From assembly GCA_949825045.1 (NCBI GenBank), contig OX463810.1, positions 37,644,201-37,708,200 of the forward strand: 64,000 bases of DNA. The letters are read 5' to 3'. The notes under the pieces are model-generated. The model was not told the origin of the DNA and did not search any database. It worked only from the letters and a program-made list of their open reading frames with translations. The DNA comes from Argyresthia goedartella (Eukaryota > Arthropoda > Insecta > Lepidoptera > Argyresthiidae). Shown piece after piece: positions 22,125 through 34,800 of this stretch. How positions within the stretch are numbered: the first letter of the stretch is position 1; each line of letters begins with the position of its first letter. Both the position numbers and the translations under genes were made by a program.

Positions 22125-24316
22125 CAACATTTTATTTTGGTCTTTAAAGATAGAGGTTTCGTGAATAAGGTATTAAAAAGTATGAAAAAAAATACATGTT
22201 CTGGTTCTAATAACGAATATAAAAAATATAGAAATATGAGTAATGATATTATTAAAACATTAAAAAAGCAATACTATGATACTCAATTTGGAATTTAATC
22301 TTGACTTGAAAGCTTATTAAAGAGGTAGGTAATATTAGTGCTACTAATGTACCCGCCGACAATTTATTAAAAATTACAGGATCTCAAATAGAATCACTAG
22401 ATATTACTAATAAGTACTTTAGTACTATTGGAAAAAAAACTAGCTGATGAAACTCTCAACAAACTCAGCACAACAGACTCTGCATTGGCCTCCAAGGCTA
22501 GATCTATTAAAACATCCATCAACTCATTGTCTATGTTCTCCACGGATGCAGTAGAGGTTAGACGCATGATAAACAGCCTTAAATCAAGCAGTGCGCCAGG
22601 AATGGATAATATTGCGACAAAGGTTATAAAAGATAACGTTGATATCCTTGCTGAGCCCATTACATTCCTTTGTAACTTAAGTTTTGATACTGAAATCTTC
22701 GCAATAATCTTTAAGAAAGCTGTTGTTACACTAGTATATAAAACAGGTGATAAATTACAGCCGACTAATTATAGACCCATTTCTCTACTGTCCTGTCTCT
22801 CTAAAGTAATAGAGAAGATTGCCAATAAAAGACTTATCACGTTTTTAGAAAAGAACGATCTCCTGTTTGAACGACAATTTGGATTCCGTAAGAATATATC
22901 TACTGAGGATGTTGTTCTGTGGCTTACATCAAATATAGTAAATCGACTAGAGAGGGGGGATAAATGTCTGGGGGTATTCTTGGATCTACAGAAGGCGTTT
23001 GACACTGTCTCCATCCCAATATTACTTTCTAGTCTAGAACACCTCGGAATACGGGGCCTCCCTTTGCTGTGGTTCACAAATTGCCTTAATGGAAGGAGCC
23101 AGACTGTACGTGTTGAGGGTGTGGAGAGTAACCCTGACGCTTGCACTTATGGTGTTCCCCAGGGAAGTAAGTTAGAGCCTACTCTCTTTCTTACCTAAAT
23201 AAACAGTCTTTGTGATAACAAGATAGCAGGAGCGGACATTTTAATGTTTGCGGATGATACCGTTTTACTATTCAGTGCTAAAACCTGGAAGGATGTCTTT
23301 AGAATGGCAGAAATTGGCTTGAAACATATTACGGCATGGCTTGAGGATAACTTGTTGTCTCTTAACACCTCCGAGACTAAATATCTATGTTTTCGGAAAA
23401 CTGATGCTACAAATCCAGATAACAATTTTAAATAAAAAATTCATACTTATCCTTGTAATAGGTGTGAGCGTGTATTACCAGTATTGGCTTCCTGTGAATG
23501 TCCCATTCTAGAATGTTCAAGCACAATTAAGTACCTCGAGGTAGTGGCAGATGATAAGTTATCCTGGATTCCGCAAATAAGTTCTGTTGCCGGTCGTATT
23601 AGGAAACTTATATACGTTTTAAGAGCCTTAGAGATGTACTTGGTCAGGATATGCTAATGCGCACCTACAAAGCACTGGCTGAATCTGTACTTACTTACTG
23701 TATAACTTCTTGGGGGGTGCTGCAAAAACGTATTTGATTGAGGTTGAGCGTGCACAACGGGCTCTTCTTAAGGGAATGAAAAGATGACCTTTTCGCTATC
23801 CTACGTCTACATTATACAAAGAGTCCAAACAACTTTCAGTCAGGAAGTTATACATCCTCCAATGTGTCTGCAGATTTCACCGTACTATTAATCCAATTCC
23901 TGATCAAAATAGAAAAAGATTAATTGAGAACAATTGAGAAATTATTTAGCTATGTATCTTAAATCTTTACATTTCACGATCACACACACACATACATATA
24001 CACATACATACATACACACACAAACACACACACACATACATACATACATACATACATAGATCCTCACACTCCCACGCAGGTCACACAAGGAGTCTTATAA
24101 CTTTCTTTTTACGTACCATATTTTTGTAAGTACCTACTTACCTTATTTTCGTGTTTTCTTTGCGCTAACATGTTTACAAATGACCTATTTAACTGAGTTG
24201 TGTAAATACTGGAGCCTGTAACACAATGTATACTACCACAGGCTTCAGGGTTTCTGTAGATTTAAGAAATTGTATCATGTTAAAAATAAAGAATTATTAT
24301 TATTATTATTATTAAT
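22125..24316 (+). mobile_element. Broken LINE with RT and (ATT)n tail
   Basis: A 5'-truncated non-LTR retrotransposon. YKKYRNMSNDIIKTLKKQYY lies at the start, then SSSAPGMDNIATKVIKD, PTNYRPISLLSCLSKVIEKI, RQFGFRKNISTEDVV, VFLDLQKAFDTVSIPIL, TYGVPQGSKLEP, and LMFADDTVLLFS with the catalytic FADD at about 23249-23260. An in-frame TAA at 23196-23198 interrupts it between GVPQGS and FADD. The C-terminal part after 23435 is frameshifted. The 3' end at about 24290 has AATAAAGAATTATTATTATT, a microsatellite tail typical of CR1/L2-like clades. Confidence 0.85.
23983..24060. repeat. (CA)n / (CATA)n microsatellite
   Basis: Interrupted CACACA and ACATACAT units in the 3' untranslated part of the LINE at 22125-24316. 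Confidence 0.9.
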
Positions 24317-24689
24317 ATCGATACTCAATAAAATACCGGTATTTGTCATCAATTTGCGGTTCAAATCAGTTTTGGATTGACATTAAAGGTGTCTACACAG
24401 GGGCGTAGTGGGGTGAGGTTTTCGCACTTACATTTACATATATGGAAATCGGCTATTGCGCAGTCAAGGTCAATATTCAAGTAGTTTGGCGGTTACTGTA
24501 CAAGATATATGTAAAATCAGGCATTCTTTAAATGCCTTAAATGGTCTCGCAGTGTAAAATCATTTTATTTAACACATTGGCTAGGTATGTATTCTATACA
24601 TACAATCCTTGAACAGCGCAGGCGCAGAGAGTAATAATGTAAAACAAGATGGCGTCACGACAACAGCTGATTGCTATCTTTTCACTACA

Positions 24690-24812
24690 GATTTGCACAG
24701 CTTTTAACAGGGCAAAACATTGCGGTAGCTTAGTTGAAGGGTAAAGGGGGTGAGGGAAGCGAAGCAAAGCCCTTTTTATCCTTCGTGTTAGGTTGAACAT
24801 GTAAGAACAATA
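24690..24812 (-). repeat. Inverted partial core of the CCTAACACGAAG repeat
   Basis: Reading on the minus strand it gives TTGTTCTTACATGTTCAACC, CCTAACACGAAGGATAAAAA, CTTTGCTTCGCTTCCCTCACC and CTACCGCAATGTTTTGCCCTG. TIRs are missing. Confidence 0.6.
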
Positions 24813-24852
24813 AAAAATACTTAAAGCGTAAACCTAAGTACACATAAAATAT

Positions 24853-25259
24853 TTTATCTACACACGTATCATAAACCCTCTTTACTGCGTACAAAAACCG
24901 CACGTTACGATCAGCATAATGTTAAACTACTTGGTAAAAACTTATTTCTTATCTGAAAAATTACACATTATGACCATAATGTGTAGTTTTTCTACATATT
25001 ATGACATTCAAATTTCGAACGCCGACGCCCGCCTGCGTACCGCCCCTAGTTTGTCTGTGAAGGTGGTAACTGCAGAGCCACAATGCCGGTCAAACATGCG
25101 GTTCCTCAACACATCAAAGAGAGCTTATGATATGTGTGTAGATAAACTAGTGTATGTAACTGTACATAATTAGGCATTAAAACTCTCGAGTGATATTATT
25201 ATGAACCCACTCTCGAGTATTAATGCCCTCCATTATGTAGCAGTCACATAAACTACTAT
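24853..25259 (+). repeat. Non-coding interspersed repeat with 18-bp palindrome, copy 2
   Basis: Second copy of the 12291-12777 family. It has the same palindrome with one arm mismatch and the same GAACGCCGACGCCCGCCTGCG core, without the 68-bp internal duplication and with a shorter CTCGAG 3' stem loop. It lies in the spacer between genes 2 and 3. Confidence 0.75.
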
Positions 25260-25960
25260 TTTATATGTAGGTACTTAAGTGTATTTATATTGTAAATGTC
25301 TTGTTGCGTAGGAACGTTTAGACAACTCGTTAAACGTTTCGTTCACTCACTTGTCTCACGGAACTTAAGCGACTTGGTTAAACGTCGGTCTTCAATTAAC
25401 GGTCTAAACTAAGATTTTTTATTTTTGGCCAAATATGTAAACAAAGAAACGTCACTGTCATAATGACATTCCAGTAGTTGAAAACATTTTTTTTCCTTGT
25501 TTTATTTCAGAAACAAGGCAAACACAAGAGTGTGCCCATCACACAAATGTTTACCCTGGGCGGGGTTCGAATCCGCCTATGGAGCCATCAATATCGTTAT
25601 CGGCATAATATACTTTCCGTGAAAAAATATCTAGCTGATGGTTACAACCGAATAAAAATCGGTTGCGTGGTTTTGGAGTAATCAGATTTAAAGACAGACA
25701 GACGCGGAGAGCGACTTTGTTTTGTTAGTGATAATGAATGTATTGTATTGTTATGATGTTCTTAAAAAATAAAGATATTTATTTATTGATTTTATACTGT
25801 GTAAGGATAAGGATTTTATACTATTTAAGGATAAGGATAAATAAAACAACAATTTTATTCTATATCAGATGTACTATCATCAGATTCAGTCTGTTACATT
25901 TATTATGAATTGTTCAACTAAATCATCAATTAGGTGATCGAGTTGGCACATTTTGTCCCC
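25260..25960. other. Spacer, no gene recognised
   Basis: Contains a B-box-like GGTTCGAATCC at about 25566 and an AAAAATCGGTTGCGTGGTT segment that look like parts of a tRNA-derived repeat. No coding unit was recognised. Confidence 0.35.
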
Positions 25961-25965
25961 CAATT

Positions 25966-26240
25966 TTATTTGTGGCTAATGCAGTCACTCCACTTTTGTG
26001 GTGTCACATTTTGTAATCCCTCATGAAATAAGGCTTTTATTTCTGCCATTTTGAGGGTTTTGTCATTCCTTTCGACATGCCCTTTTACCTGTGCCCAGAT
26101 CAGTTTTATGGGGTTCAATTCACAGTGATGTCGCAGGATGGTGATACCATGTCCAGCAGCCATTTTGTCCACCACTTGCTTTTGATACATGTTCTTTTGT
26201 CTATTTACGATTTCCAGCAATTGAGCTCTGACCATTGTCG
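25966..26240 (-). pseudogene. Transposase C-terminal fragment (IS630-Tc1-mariner type, DDE)
   Basis: The minus strand encodes 89 residues including HGITILRHHCELNPIKLIWAQVKGH and a C-terminal VTPQKWSDCI. LPPYHCELNPIELIWAQVKG-like text is the last catalytic block (Asn-Pro-Ile-Glu region) of the DDE_3 domain in insect Tc1/mariner-related transposases. Here the usual Pro-Pro-Tyr is RHH and the expected NPIE reads NPIK, so the last acidic catalytic residue appears changed. The earlier part of the domain is absent; a dead fragment. Confidence 0.65.
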
Positions 26241-27235
26241 GTTCATATGTTATATATGTTCCTGTAGTAATATGTACTAACTGATTTGATTTTGATAAAG
26301 TTGCATCTTATAAATATCTTTCACTTATGTATATATTTGTTTCCTTTCCCAATCATTATATTATAATAAGTTAGCGTCACGCCTTTTCCTGATGAGCCCA
26401 TATTCAGGCAATACTCAATTCCTTAATTTCATGTTTTTTAAATACGATCCGATTCAAAATTTGTACACGGCGTTGAACTTTTTTGAAATAAATGAAAATA
26501 TTTTTCTTGCGAGACACACAATACGTTCAGCCATTAACAAATCTGAGAAGAAGACAGTGTTGCCATTCTAGAAAAACATTGAAAAGGGTTGCCGACATCA
26601 AAGAGGCTTTTCTAGCGAGTACCGCATTATTTTAGCATCGTTCATGGTTGTGACACAAAAACTGCTCACAGACTTCGTGTTGTTTAAAATCGTAAATAGT
26701 CATTATTATTTACATATTTTTAAACATTCTTGTAGAACATTAGCAAACTAACATGACTTTATATTCTATGACCAAATCCGGCAATCTCACTCTACACGGT
26801 CCGTGACGTATTGAACTTTGTTTAAAAAAAAAAAGTGCAGATATGATGCTTGTAGTAATTCGCTAAATAATTTGATACACAGTTTACTGATTTTGCCAAA
26901 AATACATATGTTCAATTATTTCAACTCACACAAAAAACCTAATAATAAATAAGCCCAGCTATACCATTAAATATGTAATAAAAATAAAATATCTAATAAA
27001 AGTCATAGTTTTTTTTTCTCGGAATCCTTCAAGTCCTAGTTCAGCTCGAACTTCAAGGCATCAAGCTGGATTAGAAAACCTTAAATTTAAAACTTCTTTA
27101 TTTGATCGGGTTATCTTAGGCTGGCTTTAGCCTGCTAACTTCACTCCGGTTTTTCCTTTAACTTTAATGACATATTTATCACTTTCGTCATTCACCAGTG
27201 CATATTATATATAAACATAAAGATAAACATTTACA
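26241..27235. other. Spacer, nothing recognised
   Basis: AT-rich DNA with no coding signal. A GCGTCACGCCTTTTC string at about 26372 recurs near 30202 and is probably repeat-derived. Confidence 0.35.
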
Positions 27236-27410
27236 CGGGCACATACAATGCTTCTGTCCTCACTGATACCCTGTTCCGTGGGAACCAGAAACAGCGACAT
27301 GACACACATATAAACATCCAGAGTCTGGGTTTAATTTTCTTTATCCCTAACCGGGGATCGAACCCCTCTCGCATGGTAGTCAGAGCCACAACCGCAACAT
27401 CACAGAGGTT
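27236..27410 (-). repeat. tRNA-derived SINE, minus orientation
   Basis: On the minus strand it reads GGTTGTGGCTCTGACTACC (A-box region), GGGGTTCGATCCCCGG (B-box) and then CAGACTCTGGATGTTTATAT and GTCGCTGTTTCTGGTTCCCA. The last blocks also occur at 35690-35785 on the plus strand and in part at 29735-29800, defining a family. Confidence 0.65.
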
Positions 27411-28861
27411 GTCATATAATGACCTGTTACAGCGAGAAATTTATCACATTGACCAAATTAACCCCGTCATTATTCATATCGACCGGCGATAAGACATAAC
27501 AAACCAAATAAGTTGTAAAGCGATACTGAAAACTGCCTGATCACACTTTCTCAGAAAGGAAAATGATCGAAATATACCATTATTAATTCATTGACCGAGC
27601 GAGCGAAGGGCTTCATTTCGACAAGATAGGAGGCCAATTTTGCTTTCGTCTGTCTCTATGTCTTGTGTCTGTCAGTTCCGGTCTAGGGGCCACAGTTTTC
27701 AAGCGATCCTCACAAAAGTTGGCACACGTGTTCCTTGAATTAAAATTTTTTTTTGTCGAGAGCTTTTCTCGATTTTCTCCTGGGGGGTGGGAGTTATGAC
27801 GTCATTAATTTTTGTATGGGTTTTTTTTTCTCAAACCTATCGTGTGGGGTATCAAATTAACGGGCTTCATGAGCCGGTTCTAAAATATACTACACCATTA
27901 CCTTTCGGCCACCTGTTTTCTAAAAATCCAAGAAATATTTTCAAAACATACCAAATTTAGACTCCTCGAAGTAGGTGACGAATTAGTAAAGAGGATCTAT
28001 ACAGACCATGAGAGTGAGTGAAATAGACTATAACTATATTCGTGAAAAGTCAATAGATTGTATTTTAAATCACAAAATGTAGTTTGCAAAGTTATTGATG
28101 CGGCTACTTTACTACTTGATTTTGATTGAATCTAAAATACTTACCTATAAATTGGTTCACAGTCCCCCCTGTTAGCGAGCTCTACTGCCCACAAGGGCCA
28201 CTAGTTTATTTATTTTGAGCCCATGCGTTCCACTGTGGTTCCACTGCTTGGCAAAGGCCTCTCTCCCCTTTTTCCTCTCTTGGCGATCCTGGGCGGTCAT
28301 CCACCAGTTGTCGTCCCAAAGATCTAGCTGATCCCATCTCTCCCTGGGACATCAGTAGATTTAAATTGTGTCACAGTCAAAGATTTGGTGAATTGCTATG
28401 AGACCTGTTTCCTGTTTTACTTCGATGAGTAAGTAGTAGGCACGATTGTGCCTCTGCCACCCCGTATGGCAAAAGTCGTGACGTTTTGTTATGTTAAGTT
28501 ATGATTAAGTAACCGCACCTACTTACTTACAACGAACATCGATGTCGAATGTCAAGCAGAAGGGCAACGAGTATTGAGAACGGTGCAAAGTTCAAGAGTA
28601 TTTTAAACCTGAGAGGGCATTGTTAGACTATAATTTTACCATGGATCAGGGTGTACTGAACTGCACTGAATATAAATGATAATGATAATGTACAAAACTA
28701 CACACTAAAAGTAAACTGTAAATAAATAGGTTCTCTACTTATTTATCTTAATGTAATAACACTTGTTATCACTACCTAATTAAAGAAACAAACATGCCAC
28801 CAGACCTGTCAGACGGGCTGAGAACCTTGTTAGTGAAACAACAGGTCGATATAAAATAACT
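27411..28861. other. Spacer before ACOX gene 3, repeats only
   Basis: Holds the 27790-27965 copy of the repeat at 20035, a GAGCGAGCGAAGGGCTTCAT-type repeat piece near 27597, and a GGCAAAGGCCTCTCTCCCC segment near 28250 typical of insect interspersed repeats. No gene was recognised. Confidence 0.4.
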
Positions 28862-31800
28862 ATGGTGAACAACATTATTAGTGCTAAAGTAAATGAAGAC
28901 TTAGAGAAGGAAAGAAACAAGTGCTCGTTCAATACAGAAGAGTTAACGCAATTTTTAGATGGAGGTGCAACATACACCAATGATAGAAGAAATTTCGGTA
29001 AGTTTTAACTTAATCTCAAATAGGCGATAATAACTTTGTCAATATAACATAAGGGCTATGCTGTGTGTGTGTGTGTGTGTGTGTGAAATTGACTTATCTC
29101 TAAGTTGAGAATGCATGCTTGCATGACGTACTCTGCTCTTTTCATGTAGAACTATAGATATTATTATTATATTTGTAGTTATTTTTGTAAAAATTAGTGG
29201 TTCCAAGGCTGTTTATTTCTCGATTTGCAAAATAGTGCAAGTTAACGATCATCCCCAGAAAACAAAATCCTTAGCCATAAGGAGCTCTTCGAAGGCGTTC
29301 CAGAGGAGTATTTGAGTCACAAGGAGAGATATGAAGCGGCTATCAGGAAAAATGTTATATACTCGCGCCTGGTGCAAAAGTATAGCAACAATCACAAGAA
29401 AACTGAACTCGAGAAGTACAGGTAAAGTTCACTTTGGAACGGTTTGATATTTCAAAAGACCCATCTTCTGATTGAGATCAATTCAATTCCAGGAGCAACT
29501 TTCGCAATCAGACAGCCGATGCAGTGTTTAGGGACGCGAGCCCGCTCTCAGTACACTCCTCGATGTTCATACCAACCCTACTCGGACAGGGGACACAGGA
29601 GCAGCAGGACTACTGGCTAAAGAGGGCTCTAAACTGGGAGATTATTGGGACTTATGCACAGGTTTGTCGTCATAAACATAAACATGAAAACAGACCTATA
29701 CAGTACCTATACCTATAGGTAGAGGCATATTGCTTCTGGTCCCACATTACATATCATGTAACGTGGGATCCAGAAACAGCGACGTCACAAAAATATAATA
29801 AATCCAATGTCTACCCGAGAATACGAGTAGTGATATACCTACTTAAACAAAAAGTAAATATGCAAGTAATCGAGCCAAAATGCAAGACAGTGTCCCAATG
29901 AATCGAGTGATGATGTGTCTCCAGTTTAAATACGGCTCAAGTATCTCGATTATCGATTAAATGTTTGAATCATGTGGAAAAGAGTGGCCGATATCAAAAA
30001 TGCTAACTCATGATGCGATTAAGATATAGCTGTCGAACATAGGTCACATTCAAAGTTATTTGCGAATGCTGGTGGGTTTTGTAGCAGATTATCTTCAAAG
30101 CCGGATTGTTCCATTTGTTAACCATATAGAAATATTCTCTAAGAAATGGAGTCCAAAGGTTGTACAGCAATAATTTTTTCGACTATGAACATAACATAGT
30201 GTCACGCCTTTTCATATATGGGATGGCTGAGGCACAAGGCACAATTGTGCCCATTTTGAGCCAGTTATAAATTACTCCATTTTGCATGACAGGGGCTTGC
30301 CGACAGTGTGGCAACTGACGGGAGACGCAATAAAAGGCTTGCCACTGCAGGGTCAGTTAATGTCTATTATTTGTATATCTATTTGATTGGAATACTAGCT
30401 TAAAGGTATATACTAAGTTGTTACATGATAACAATGTCGGACGTGATATTATAAAATCGCAATTCCAATGCCACCACGTGCTATTGCTACAGTACGGGGG
30501 GTCGGCACAGGGGCTAACCGATCGCTGCAACTATGGAGTAATGAAGTTTTCCTCACGATGTTTTCTATCATCTTTAATACGTCCGCATAATGTAATGTGA
30601 AATACATAATAATAATAATAATAAGCTATTTATTTCCCAGATAAAAATATTTCTTACATAACATTGTTTGATAATATAAATTTCATTGTTTCATTTCAAA
30701 CTTTGTAAGGGCCCCAGATGCTGATTTTTCGTAATTAACACTTTATTTGTTGGATTTTTGCACTTGATTGCGTGAAAATATTTTTCCGTCCTACTTCTTC
30801 ACTGCTTGTAGAATCTTGTGGATAACAATTATTCCGTAACTTTATCACTTCACGGATGATAATAACTGCTTTTCTTGTAACGATTGGCACTTATTCGATT
30901 TTATTTAGGCAAAATAGCACAGAGCTGATGTTGACGTGAGTGAGTCACAACTACCTCCTCATAAAATAAATAAGTAATGTTAAATAAATACATAAGTAAT
31001 GTAATAGTACATTATGATACAAGTGTGGTATGTACTCGAGTCGGTTTAATGGAGACGAGAAGTGTAATGACCAATGCTCACGTGTTTCATACGACGTTTT
31101 TCAACACACTTGCGAGGAAAAGTAAATAAAACTAACGAAATGCAATACTGTGAATAAACTTAACAAACAGAAACCCATTTAAAAGATGGCGGCCGTAATT
31201 TTATTTTTTCGCGCGCTCAGCGCTGCATGCGCGCGCAAGTCTGAGATAAGGGCACCGGCAAAGTAGCTAATCAGCCACATATTTATAAATTTTGAAATTG
31301 GGTATTTATAGGTAAAAATACACCGTCAAAATATAAATACCAACAAGCTAACAAGCAGTTTCATGTAATTTTTTTAATTATTTATCACATTTTGAATTGA
31401 ATTTTATATTTACGCAAATAACTACTTAGCTGTTTTCGAAACATTAATACTTCTTGCTAATATTTAAAAAGATATGTAATGAAAAGGCACTAGTGCGATA
31501 ATGTAATGTAAAAGGCACGGCATGGGTAATATTCTGCATTATCAGTGTAAATACGCTGTAATAAGACCTACTTTACGAGCAGGTGTGTTGAAAAATAAAT
31601 TACTTATCTCATGATCAGCACCGGGATTCGAAGCTGCACCTCCTGCTGGAGAAGCAAGCGTGAAACCCACTAGGCCAAGGAGCTCTGAGTATGATCGAAT
31701 TATCTTAGGATACCATAATGGGAGCATTGGACTGCGTCCTTATTTTCGTCTCTTTCGTCTCTTCTATCCCCGAGATTCCGACATAAGTTGGTAAACTGTA

Positions 31801-34800
31801 CTCCACCCTTGATCTCTGGCGTTGTTCGTCAGGTGGGCCATTCGATGTTGATGCCTCGCTAGATCATCAAATCTGTTTAAATTTCAGACGGAGCTAGGCC
31901 ATGGCACATTTATCCGTGGCTTGGAGACGACAGCGACCTATGACCAACAAACCGAGGAGTTTATTCTTCATAGCCCCACACTCACCGCCTACAAGTGGTG
32001 GCCTGGTAGCTGTAAGTGTGTGAAGTATACGCTGAATATTCTCCTGTGCATGTCGTGAGTGTCAACTAAGGAAATCAGCAGCTGACTCGAGTTATTGAAG
32101 GTTCTTCGGAGATCTGACGTTTTCCTTGAAAATTGTTTCCCATATTTTGATAAACATCGCTGCAGGATCAATCCATGTTTATGAAGATCTTAGAATCTGG
32201 TTAAGTGTGAGAATACTGTGGGTTATGTATCTCTAAAAGGCTCACTTCTGGGTTATTAGCTGTCTATACTCAGCGGACCTCCACATCCGCCCCGTTGTGA
32301 GTAGCACACATAAATCTGATGCATCTTTTACCCAACTGTATTACGATTTCAGTGGCTCACACAGCCAACTACTGTGTTGTGATGGCCAACCTCATCATCA
32401 AGGGCAAGAGCCACGGCATCCAGCCCTTCCTAGTCCAGATTCGAGATGAGAAGACCCACATGCCCCTCCCGGGAGTCAAACTGGGGGAGATCGGAGCGAA
32501 GCTTGCCTATAACAATGTGAACAACGGGTTCTTGGGATTTGAGCACCACAGAATTGCTAGAGACATGATGCTGATGAAGTATTCTAAGGTTTTGAAGGTG
32601 AATTAATTTAATTTGTTACAGTTGAGGTGAGAATAATTTCAACAACATTACATTTCGGTTCAGGGTCTGAGTAGAATCAAACCATATCTAATTATTAAGC
32701 AGACTCTTCATTCATCTGTACTATATTGATAAATAATAATAATACCTTGTACACTATTTACACACATTGATCTAGCCCCAAACTAGGATTCCCTGTATCT
32801 TGGGTACTAGACAACGATACACATACTTATATAGATAAATATTATACTTAGATAGATAAACAACCATGACTAGGGTACAAACATCCGTTCTCATTAAACT
32901 AATATTTGCCCCCACCGGGACTCGAACCCGGGAGCCTTGGCTTCGTAGGCAGGGTCACTGCCGACTCAGCCATTCGGGTCGCCTTAAATTAAAATATTTT
33001 AAAAATAAAACAAAACAATTGATGAGTCTGAATCTAGAATAGAATGTGCTAGAATATAAATGTACCCGACAAATATATTAGAAATATTTTTTTCAAACTA
33101 GGTTTAAACAAAGCTGACTGTTTTTTGAATCTAGAAGAATTTCTATGAAACCACGATGATTTTTACTAACAGTTCATTATATGTATCCAGGATGGTACGT
33201 TTGTAGGCTCTCCAAGCAGCAAGTTGGCGTATGGTACCATGATCTTCGTACGAGTGCTCATCGTCAACGGCGTCTCTAACTACCTCGCAAAGGCTGCCAC
33301 CATCTCCGTACGGTATTCTGCCGTACGTCATCAATCGCAGCCGAAACCCAAGTAAGATTTTTTTTAGGAACACGGAATTTTGTGATCAAGAGGTCTGGTC
33401 TCCACTTTTTGGGTATACAATGTAGCTCTAAACATGCATGCCTTTTTCCTAAAGAGGCCCCTCTTCAGGAAAAAGGCATGCATGTGCAAGACAGAGACTA
33501 AAGATTTACGACGATCCTGGCATACATCTCTCGCATACAACCCTAAATTATTGGAAAAATGTCTTTAAATTATATTAAAGACATATTTTACATGTCTTTA
33601 ATAGATAGGATAGACAGGGGCTCCTTACTCATAGGCACGCTTGTATTCTATCAATCGTATCAAATAACTCCCAGTGAACCCGAGCCCCAGATCCTGGACT
33701 ACGTCACACAGCAACACAAAGTGTTCATCGCGATAGCCTCGAGTTATGCCTTCAGCCTCACGGCTAGCTGGATCTGGGACATCTACGAGAAGACTCATCG
33801 CGAAATGGCGACCGGAAACATGGACCGTTTGCCTGAGGTGATTGTGTCTCTGTATCATTTGAGCCCCCTTAGGACTTCCGTCGTGTGGAAAATTCTCATT
33901 ATGCGACGTAAGCATCACTAATGAAGCTTGGAGTTATGACACCCATCCACACATCCACCAGATAGCTGCTTCTGCTTCTGTTAGTTCTGCAAATAACAAA
34001 ACATGTGAGAGCCGCGCTTCTTCCGTCCCATATTTGACTTTTAAATATTCCAAAGGATCTAACGTGACGATGTTTAACTGTCTCCTCCAACTTGCCAGCT
34101 GCACGCTCTAACCTGCTGCCTCAAGGCAGTCAGCACGGGCGACGCCTGCACGTTCATAGAGCGCTGCCGCACCTCCTGCGGGGGTCACGGCTTCATGCAA
34201 TCGTCCAACCTGCCCTACACGTATGGGCTGGCCACAGCAGCGTACACGTACGAGGGAGAGTTCACGGTCTTGATGCTGCAGACTGCTAGGTAATTGATAG
34301 GATGTTCACTGTAATTAATCATAGAAAAGGAAAATATTTTGTTATCCGTATTAGCTGCGGCGATTAGGATGTAACTAAAAATAGAAAAATAGAGTAATTG
34401 ACTAAACGTGGTGTATGTGTCCTGTCCGACTTATGTCCGACTTGTCATCTTTGGTCAACTAGGCGAGGGCACTGTCGTGCTCCTAGATGCTAGGTGGCGT
34501 TACACTTCCCCTGACTGCAATAAATAAATCAATAAATGAAGCTCATTAAAATCCCTACCGAGGGGCACAGGCCTTTACCCACATGCTCCACCACGCTGGC
34601 TCAGTCCGGATTGGTGAAGGGGTTTTACGACCATTACCAAGTAGCCATAGTATATAGCCGGGACCTACATCATAATGTGTCATCCGAAACACTGAAGTGC
34701 GATGAAGTACTCAAGATAAATTAATTATCTTATTGGTACATGGTCAGCATTCGAACCTGCATCTCCTGGGTGTGAAGCAAGCGAATCAATGAAACCCATT

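Noticed and set aside
27340..27400. tRNA gene on the minus strand
   Set aside because: B-box present but no complete acceptor stem could be paired, and flanking sequence is shared with other repeat copies.
32900..32990. tRNA gene on the minus strand
   Set aside because: A and B boxes are present but it continues into a 170-bp body and a (TTA)n tail and has a second copy at 36135-36388; it is a SINE.
33625..33918. Minus-strand frame opposite gene 3 exon 7
   Set aside because: The plus strand has the conserved ACOX exon with exact splice sites; the antisense frame has no family match.
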